Shown here in pieces: positions 58,291 through 64,000 of a DNA stretch of 64,000 bases. Origin of the DNA: Derxia lacustris (GTDB lineage Bacteria > Pseudomonadota > Gammaproteobacteria > Burkholderiales > Burkholderiaceae_E); assembly GCF_002105195.1 (NCBI RefSeq), contig NZ_MUHU01000010.1:186001-250000 (forward strand), written 5' to 3'. The position numbers were made by a program, and so were the translations under genes. The stretch's first letter is position 1; every line of letters begins with the position of its first letter. Under the pieces are notes generated by a model. The model saw only the letters and a list, made by a program, of their open reading frames with translations, had not been told where the DNA came from and did not search any database.

Positions 58291-59256
58291 TCAGGCCGCG
58301 ATCAGCCGGCTCGGCTGGAGCCGACCGTCCGGGCCGAGCAGCGCGGTGCCGAGCAGCCGGGCCGGGTCATAGACCCGCACGCGGATCTCCGCGCCGGCGG
58401 CTTCGGTCGTCGCCAAGCCGACATCGGGAGGCTCTTCGGCCGCCACCGTCCGGGCCGGCAGCAACAATTTCGCCAGACCGACGCTGTCTGCGGTCTTGAG
58501 CCGCTGACCGTGCAGGAAGCGTGCCGCATCCAGCTCGCCCAGATCGACGCGCGGCAGGCTGGCCAGCAGCGAGTCGAGCGGCGCGAGCCGGGCCTGGCGC
58601 GCTTCCTTCGTCGGGATGGATTCGAGGTCTTGCAAGGTGAGTGCCGCGTCGATGTCGAGCGGCCCGACCGCGATGCGCCGCAGGGCCGTGAGATGCGCGC
58701 CGCAACCCAAAGCGGCGCCGATGTCCTCGGCCAGCACGCGCACATACGTGCCCTTGCTGCACCGCACACGAAACTTGAGCACCGGCGCGGCGAATTCCAG
58801 CACCGCCAGCTCCTCGATGCGCACATGCCGCGCTTCGCGTTCCACCACGATGCCCTTGCGCGCCAGCTCGTACAGCGGCTTGCCGTCGCGCTTGAGCGCC
58901 GAATGCATCGGCGGAATCTGGCTGATTTCACCGCGAAAGCGTGTCAGCACCGCGTCGAGCTGCTCGCGCGACACATCGACCGGACGTTCCTCGACGATTT
59001 CGCCTTCGGTATCGCCGGTGCTGCTGCGCTGACCGAGCCGCGCCGTCGCTTCGTAGGCCTTGTCGGCATCGAGCAGATCGGCGGAAAACTTGGTGGCCTC
59101 GCCAAAGCACAGCGGCAACAGCCCGGTTGCAAACGGATCGAGCGTGCCGGTATGCCCCGCCTTGCGCTCGCCGAGCAGCCATCTGGCCTTGCCGAGCGCG
59201 GCGTTGGAACTGAAGCCTTCGGGCTTGTCGAGCAGGAGTACGCCGGAAATCGTCAT
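58291..59256 (-). CDS. truB: tRNA pseudouridine-55 synthase
   Basis: TruB makes pseudouridine 55 in the T loop of tRNAs. The 321-residue protein has the catalytic Asp40 in GHTGTLDPFATGLLPLCFG, the N-terminal SGVLLLDKPEGFSSN, HSALKRDGKPLYELARKG, and CSKGTYVRVLAEDIGAALGCGAHLTALRR. The C-terminal PUA-like region ends LGTALLGPDGRLQPSRLIA. The ATG at 59256 is chosen because the family begins there; a longer frame to 59394 runs into rbfA. It is cotranscribed with rbfA (61-base gap). Confidence 0.97.
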   Translation of the reverse strand: MTISGVLLLDKPEGFSSNAALGKARWLLGERKAGHTGTLDPFATGLLPLCFGEATKFSADLLDADKAYEATARLGQRSSTGDTEGEIVEERPVDVSREQLDAVLTRFRGEISQIPPMHSALKRDGKPLYELARKGIVVEREARHVRIEELAVLEFAAPVLKFRVRCSKGTYVRVLAEDIGAALGCGAHLTALRRIAVGPLDIDAALTLQDLESIPTKEARQARLAPLDSLLASLPRVDLGELDAARFLHGQRLKTADSVGLAKLLLPARTVAAEEPPDVGLATTEAAGAEIRVRVYDPARLLGTALLGPDGRLQPSRLIAA

Positions 59257-59317
59257 GACTGTCGGCCGCCAGGGCCGCAAGCATGCGAATCCGGTCGGCG
59301 CTTTCCTTCCCGCTGGC

Positions 59318-59704
59318 TCAGTCGTCCCTGGCGCGGCTTGCATTTGCCGTGTCGATGAGACGCGTGAGGTCGAGACCTCGCACGCCGGTTTCATCGAGCA
59401 GGAAATGCAGCCGCGGCACGGTGTGGATGTGGAGCCGCTTGTACAGAAGGCTGTGCAGCCAGCCCGAGGCTTCGTTCAGCGCCGCGACGGCGCCGGCCTT
59501 TTCCTCGGGATCGTCGCGCAGCGAACTCACGAAAACCTTCGCATGCGCATAGTCGGCCGTGACCTCGACGCCGGTCACGGTGACGAGCACCACGCGCGGA
59601 TCGCGCACCTCGAGCGGAATCAGCTCGCCCAGATCGCGCTGGATCTGGTCGGCGATCCGCTTGATGCGGCTGCCCGCCGGGGCACTCGTTGAACGCTTCT
59701 TCAT
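59318..59704 (-). CDS. rbfA: 30S ribosome-binding factor RbfA
   Basis: RbfA is the cold-associated factor for 16S rRNA maturation in the 30S subunit. The 128-residue protein has the single KH-like domain: SRIKRIADQIQRDLGELIPLEVRDPR, VTVTGVEVTADYAHAKVFVSSLRDD, and the C-terminal HSLLYKRLHIHTVPRLHFLLDETGVRGLDLTRLI. The ATG at 59704 follows the infB stop by 12 bases, and truB follows, the classic infB-rbfA-truB order. Confidence 0.98.
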   Translation of the reverse strand: MKKRSTSAPAGSRIKRIADQIQRDLGELIPLEVRDPRVVLVTVTGVEVTADYAHAKVFVSSLRDDPEEKAGAVAALNEASGWLHSLLYKRLHIHTVPRLHFLLDETGVRGLDLTRLIDTANASRARDD

Positions 59705-59716
59705 CGACCGATGCCC

Positions 59717-62602
59717 TTACAGCGTCCGCGCGACTTCGGTGATCTCGAAGATTTCGAGCTGGTCGCCTTCCTGGATGTCGCTGAAGTTCTTGAGCGACAG
59801 ACCGCACTCGAAGCCCTGCTTGACTTCCTTCGCGTCGTCCTTGAAGCGGCGCAGCGAATCGAGCTCGCCGGTCCAGATGACCACGTTCTGGCGCAGCAGC
59901 CGGGCGCTGGAATTGCGCTTGACGATGCCGTCCGTGACCATGCAACCCGCCACCGCGCCGATCTTGGGCACCTGGAACACCTGACGGATTTCCACGGTAC
60001 CGATGACCTGCTCGCGCTTCTCGGGCGACAGCATCCCCGACATGGCCGCCTTAACCTCGTCGACCGCGTCATAGATGATGTTGTAGTAGCGGATGTCGAC
60101 GCCGTTGGCCTCGGCCAGCTTGCGTGCCGACGTGTCGGCCCGGGTGTTGAAGCCGATGACCACCGCCTTCGACGCCGTCGCCAGATTCACGTCCGATTCG
60201 CTGATACCGCCGACCGCCGCATGCACGACCTGCACCCGTACCTCGTCGGTCGAGAGCTTGTTCATCGCATGCACGATGGCTTCCTGCGAACCCTGCACGT
60301 CGGCCTTGATGATGAGCGCCAGCGACTTGACCTCGCCCTCGCCCATCTGCTCGAACATGTTTTCGAGCTTGGCCGCCTGCTGGCGCGCCAGCTTGACGTC
60401 GCGGAACTTGCCCTGACGGAACAGCGCGATCTCGCGCGCCTTGCGCTCGTCCTGCAGCACGATCACTTCCTCGCCTGCCGCCGGCACTTCCGTCAGACCC
60501 TGGATTTCCACCGGGATCGACGGACCGGCCGACGCGACCGGCTTGCCGGCCTCGTCGAGCATCGCGCGGACCTTGCCGTAGGACGAACCCGCCAGCACCG
60601 TGTCGCCACGCTTGAGCATGCCCGACTGCACCAGCACCGTCGCCACCGGACCGCGTCCCTTGTCGAGACGCGCTTCGATCACGATGCCCTTGGCCGGGCC
60701 TTCCTTGACCGCCGTGAGTTCAAGCACTTCAGCCTGCAGCAGGATGTTCTCTAGCAGGTTGTCCACGCCCTCGCCGGTCTTGGCCGACACGGGAATGAAC
60801 GGCGATTCGCCGCCGTACTCTTCCGGCACCACCGATTCGGCCACCAGTTCCTGCTTCACGCGGTCGAGGTTGGCACCCGGCTTGTCGATCTTGTTGAGCG
60901 CCACCACCAGCGGCACGCCGGCCGCCTTGGCATGGTGGATCGCTTCGCGCGTCTGCGGCATCACACCGTCGTCGGCCGCCACCACCAGGATGACGATGTC
61001 GGTCGCCTTCGCACCGCGCGCACGCATGGCCGTGAAGGCCTCGTGACCCGGGGTGTCGAGGAAGGTGATGATCCCGCGCGGCGTTTCAACGTGATAGGCG
61101 CCGATGTGCTGCGTGATCCCGCCCGCTTCGCCCGACGCCACCTTGGTGCGACGGATGTAGTCGAGCAGCGAGGTCTTGCCATGGTCGACGTGACCCATGA
61201 TCGTGACCACCGGCGGCCTGCTTTCGGCCACCGCATCGCTCTCGGCAACCACGCCGATCAGGTCCGATTCCGGATCGTCGAGCTTGGCCGCGAATGCCTT
61301 GTGGCCCATTTCCTCGACGATGATCATCGCCGTGTCCTGGTCCAGCACCTGGTTGATGGTCACCATCTGGCCCATCTTCATGAGCATCTTGATGACCTCG
61401 GCCGCCTTCACCGACATCTTGTGCGCCAGATCGGCCACGGTGATGGTCTCGGGGATGTGCACTTCACGCGTGACCGGTTCGGTCGGCGCGTTGAAATTGC
61501 TGTTGCCCGTGTCGCCGCGATGACGACCGCCGCCCTTCGGGCCGCGCCAGCCACCGGCACCGCCGTTCGAATCGCCGCGAGTCTTGATCGCGCGCTTCTT
61601 GGCCGCGTCGTCGCTCCAGGTGGAAGCCACCTGCGACTGCTTGATCTGCTTGGTCGCGCCGGGCGCCGGCTTGGCGTTCTTGTCGGCGGGCTTGGCGGCC
61701 TCGCCGGTCTTGGCGGCCGGACGATGCAGCGTGCCCTCGGCGGGCGCCGCAGCCGGTGCCGGCGCAGCGGCCGGCGGAGGCGGCGGAGCCGGTGCCTTCT
61801 CGGGCGCCTTCAGCACGCGCTTGGGCTGGGACAGCATGCGGTTCATCGCGGCCACTTCGGCCTCGACGGCACGCCGGCGTGCGATGGCCTGGTTGCGCGC
61901 GGTTTCCTCGGCCGCCTTGGCCGCCGCCGCTGCAGCGCTCGCCGCCGAAGCGACGGCCTGGGCAGCCGCAGCCGCCTGCGCCTCGGGCGAGGGCACGGGC
62001 GCGGCAGCGGGGGCCGGAGCCGGTGCGCCTTCTGCCGGCGCCTCGGCGCCCGCAGCCTGACGCGCAGCTTCGGCACGCGCAGCCTCTTCGGCCGCACGAC
62101 GCTCGGCTTCGACCCGGGCGGCCTCGGCACGCACGGCTTCTTCCTCGGCCTTGCGACGTGCCTCGGCAGCCGCCTGACGCTCGGCTTCGAGCCGTTCGGC
62201 CTCGATGCGGGCGGCTTCGGCGCGGCGCGCCTCTTCCTCGCGCGCCAGCCGCGCGGCTTCCTCGGCCGCAGCCTGAGTCGCACGCAGTTCCGCCGGATCG
62301 GGTTCGCGCTGGACGAAGGTGCGCTTCTTGCGCACCTCGACCTGGATCGTGCGCGACTTGCCCGTTGCATCCGCCTGCTTGATCTCGGAGGTCTGGCGCC
62401 GCGTGAGCGTGATCTTCTTTTTTTCCGCGCTGTCGGAGCCGTGCGCCTTGCGCAGCATCTCGAGCAGCTTGGCCTTGTCGGACTCGGTCACGACATCTTC
62501 TGCCGAGCGCTTTTCCACGCCGGCCGCCTGCAATTGCTCGAGCAGCGTGCGCTCGGACATCTTCAGTTCCGCGGCGAATTCGCCTACGTTCATGCTTGCC
62601 AT
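59717..62602 (-). CDS. infB: Translation initiation factor IF-2
   Basis: IF-2 delivers initiator tRNA to the 30S subunit. The 961-residue protein has an N-terminal IF2_N domain ([25 protein letters not shown]), a long Ala/Glu/Arg coiled region (about 95-190), an Ala/Pro low-complexity stretch (about 190-320), a basic Gly-rich patch near 345-370, and the GTPase core with [14 protein letters not shown] near 465, DTPGHEAF and NKIDKPGAN. The C-terminal domains end [13 protein letters not shown]. The ATG at 62602 has GAGG upstream; an internal ATG at 62593 is in frame but less well placed. An internal initiation site giving a shorter IF-2 form is known in E. coli but is not evident here. Confidence 0.97.
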   Translation of the reverse strand: MASMNVGEFAAELKMSERTLLEQLQAAGVEKRSAEDVVTESDKAKLLEMLRKAHGSDSAEKKKITLTRRQTSEIKQADATGKSRTIQVEVRKKRTFVQREPDPAELRATQAAAEEAARLAREEEARRAEAARIEAERLEAERQAAAEARRKAEEEAVRAEAARVEAERRAAEEAARAEAARQAAGAEAPAEGAPAPAPAAAPVPSPEAQAAAAAQAVASAASAAAAAAKAAEETARNQAIARRRAVEAEVAAMNRMLSQPKRVLKAPEKAPAPPPPPAAAPAPAAAPAEGTLHRPAAKTGEAAKPADKNAKPAPGATKQIKQSQVASTWSDDAAKKRAIKTRGDSNGGAGGWRGPKGGGRHRGDTGNSNFNAPTEPVTREVHIPETITVADLAHKMSVKAAEVIKMLMKMGQMVTINQVLDQDTAMIIVEEMGHKAFAAKLDDPESDLIGVVAESDAVAESRPPVVTIMGHVDHGKTSLLDYIRRTKVASGEAGGITQHIGAYHVETPRGIITFLDTPGHEAFTAMRARGAKATDIVILVVAADDGVMPQTREAIHHAKAAGVPLVVALNKIDKPGANLDRVKQELVAESVVPEEYGGESPFIPVSAKTGEGVDNLLENILLQAEVLELTAVKEGPAKGIVIEARLDKGRGPVATVLVQSGMLKRGDTVLAGSSYGKVRAMLDEAGKPVASAGPSIPVEIQGLTEVPAAGEEVIVLQDERKAREIALFRQGKFRDVKLARQQAAKLENMFEQMGEGEVKSLALIIKADVQGSQEAIVHAMNKLSTDEVRVQVVHAAVGGISESDVNLATASKAVVIGFNTRADTSARKLAEANGVDIRYYNIIYDAVDEVKAAMSGMLSPEKREQVIGTVEIRQVFQVPKIGAVAGCMVTDGIVKRNSSARLLRQNVVIWTGELDSLRRFKDDAKEVKQGFECGLSLKNFSDIQEGDQLEIFEITEVARTL

Positions 62603-62625
62603 TCCATCCTCGTTAACCGGACGCG

Positions 62626-62658
62626 CAGGGACTGCGTTTCCGTGTTGTTCAGTCCCTG
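62626..62658 (-). other. Hairpin between nusA and infB
   Basis: Nine-bp perfect arms CAGGGACTG / CAGTCCCTG with a 15-base loop begin four bases after the nusA stop. No T-run follows, so it could be a pause, processing or partial attenuation site rather than a full terminator. Confidence 0.4.
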
Positions 62659-62662
62659 TCCA

Positions 62663-64000
62663 TCACTGCTCGAACCAGTGTGCGCGGGCGCGCAGGATCA
62701 ACGCCTTTGCTTCTTCCACGTCCAGGCCCGTCAGTTCCTGCAATTCATCGACTGCCAGTTCCGCCAGCTCGTCGCGGGTCTTGACGCCGCTTGCGATCAG
62801 CTTCTCCGCCAGTTCCGCCGACACGCCTTCAAGATCGAGAAGATCCTGCGACACCGTGTCGACCTGCTCTTCCTTCGCGATCGCGTCGGTCAGGAGCGCA
62901 TCGCGGGCCCGCTTGCGCAGTTCCTCGACGGTTTCCTGATCGAAAGCCTCGATCTCGAGCATTTCCTGGATCGGCACGTAGGCCACTTCCTCCACATTGG
63001 AGAAGCCTTCGGCGATCAGGATGTCGGCCATTTCCTCGTCGACATCGAGCTTTTCCATGAACAGCGAGCGCAGCTTGCCCTGCTCGTCGCTCTGGCGCTC
63101 CTTTGCCTCCGTCGCCGTCATGATGTTGATCTGCCAGCCGGTCAGCTCGGACGCGAGGCGCACGTTCTGACCCTGGCGGCCGATCGCGATCGCGAGGTTG
63201 TCCTCGTCGACCACCACGTCCATCGCATGCCGGTCCTCATCGACGACGATCGACTGCACATTCGCCGGCGCCAGCGCGCCGATGACGAACTGCGCCGGGT
63301 CTTCCGACCACAGCACGATGTCGACCCGCTCGCCGGCCAGCTCATTCGTGACCGCCTGCACGCGCGAACCGCGCATGCCGACGCAGGTGCCGATCGGATC
63401 GATGCGGCGGTCGTTGGTCCAGACCGCGATCTTGGCGCGCACGCCGGCATCGCGCGCCGCCGACTTGATGTGCAGCAGACCCTGCTCGATCTCGGGCACT
63501 TCGAGCTCGAACAGCTTCTTGATGAAGTCGGCCGAGGTGCGCGAAACGATGATGTTGTGGCGCTTGTCGGCGCGATCGACCTTGAGCAGGAAGGCGCGCA
63601 CGCGGTCGCCCACGCGCAGGTTTTCCTTCGGGATCATCTGGTCGCGCGGCAGCTTGGCCTCGATGCGACCGGCTTCGATGATCGCGTCGCCCTTTTCCAT
63701 GCGCTTGACCGAGCCGTTGATGATCTGGTCACCACGGTCGAGGAAGTCGTTGAGGATCTGCTCGCGCTCGGCATCGCGGATGCGCTGGAGCACGGCCTGC
63801 TTGGTGTCCTGCGCGAAGCGGCGGCCAAATTCGATCGGCGCCAGCTGTTCCTCGATGAATTCCTCGATCTCGATGTCGGAGATCTGCTCGCGCGCATCGC
63901 TGAGCAGCTCCTGACGGTCGGGGAATTCGAGGCCGGCCTCGTCGGGCACGACCTGCCAGCGACGGAAGGCTTCGCTCTCGCCGGTTTCGCGGTCGACCGA
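62663..64000 (-). CDS. nusA: Transcription termination/antitermination factor NusA, 5' end cut by window
   Basis: NusA binds RNA polymerase and controls pausing, termination and antitermination. 445 residues are visible (ending RARAHWFEQ), in frame to base 64000. Missing are roughly the first 45 residues. The S1 domain ([25 protein letters not shown]), KH1/KH2 ([58 protein letters not shown]) and two C-terminal acidic repeats ([30 protein letters not shown]) are present, the latter typical of proteobacteria. The internal GTG at 63949 is not the start. rimP is expected upstream, outside the window. Confidence 0.97.
   Translation of the reverse strand, partial: SVDRETGESEAFRRWQVVPDEAGLEFPDRQELLSDAREQISDIEIEEFIEEQLAPIEFGRRFAQDTKQAVLQRIRDAEREQILNDFLDRGDQIINGSVKRMEKGDAIIEAGRIEAKLPRDQMIPKENLRVGDRVRAFLLKVDRADKRHNIIVSRTSADFIKKLFELEVPEIEQGLLHIKSAARDAGVRAKIAVWTNDRRIDPIGTCVGMRGSRVQAVTNELAGERVDIVLWSEDPAQFVIGALAPANVQSIVVDEDRHAMDVVVDEDNLAIAIGRQGQNVRLASELTGWQINIMTATEAKERQSDEQGKLRSLFMEKLDVDEEMADILIAEGFSNVEEVAYVPIQEMLEIEAFDQETVEELRKRARDALLTDAIAKEEQVDTVSQDLLDLEGVSAELAEKLIASGVKTRDELAELAVDELQELTGLDVEEAKALILRARAHWFEQ

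Overview
The window is a contiguous piece of a GC-rich (by eye about two-thirds G+C) bacterial chromosome that reads as a betaproteobacterium, most likely of the order Burkholderiales or a close relative. The basis is gene order as well as gene content: pncB next to fdxA, a glnA / DUF4124 / ntrB / ntrC cluster, hemW-rdgB-rph followed by a PP2C phosphatase and Ser/Thr kinase, yicC-gmk-rpoZ-spoT-greB, and nusA-infB-rbfA-truB-typA. A short 67-residue omega subunit and an intracellular PHA depolymerase with a Cys nucleophile also fit. I cannot name a genus. I see no insertion sequence, prophage, CRISPR array, tRNA or rRNA, and base composition is uniform, so nothing stands out as recently acquired.

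Region by region: (1) 1-3283, pyruvate dehydrogenase genes aceE and aceF on the minus strand, with aceF cut by the window edge. (2) 3524-6666, a membrane PAS-PAS histidine kinase and its REC-LuxR response regulator. (3) 6682-10287, a PHA-associated small protein, pncB, fdxA and an intracellular PHA depolymerase preceded by a 375-base region rich in repeats and palindromes. (4) 10356-15157, nitrogen control: ntrC, ntrB, a secreted DUF4124 protein and glnA. (5) 15511-20633, a rhodanese, hemW, rdgB, rph and the phosphatase/kinase pair. (6) 20791-26463, yicC, gmk, rpoZ, spoT, greB and a UPF0149/SEC-C protein. (7) 26564-44050, flagellar basal body and export genes: fliE, divergent fliFGHIJK, then fliLMNOPQR. 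An interruption between the two blocks (34275-39408) holds a rhomboid protease with a helical-repeat tail, a multi-spanning membrane protein with a similar tail, and a chemoreceptor with a C-terminal Cache-like domain. (8) 44134-54357, a DUF349 protein, tamB, tamA, a MAPEG protein and a DUF2238 membrane protein. (9) 54450-56153, a small membrane protein and a putative HD-domain protein. (10) 56283-64000, the translation/transcription operon nusA (partial)-infB-rbfA-truB-typA.

Together the genes cover carbon entry (PDH), carbon storage turnover (PHA), nitrogen assimilation (NtrBC-GlnA), the stringent response (SpoT, omega, Gmk), motility, outer-membrane biogenesis (TamAB) and core translation. 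Most genes are conserved housekeeping families. The less explained parts are the three-gene interruption in the flagellar region, the repeated-motif control region upstream of the PHA depolymerase, the terminator that abuts the rph start codon, the divergent fliE/fliF promoter region, and a few uncharacterised proteins. I found nothing I can defend as a wholly new multi-gene system. The best candidates are ranked in the findings.
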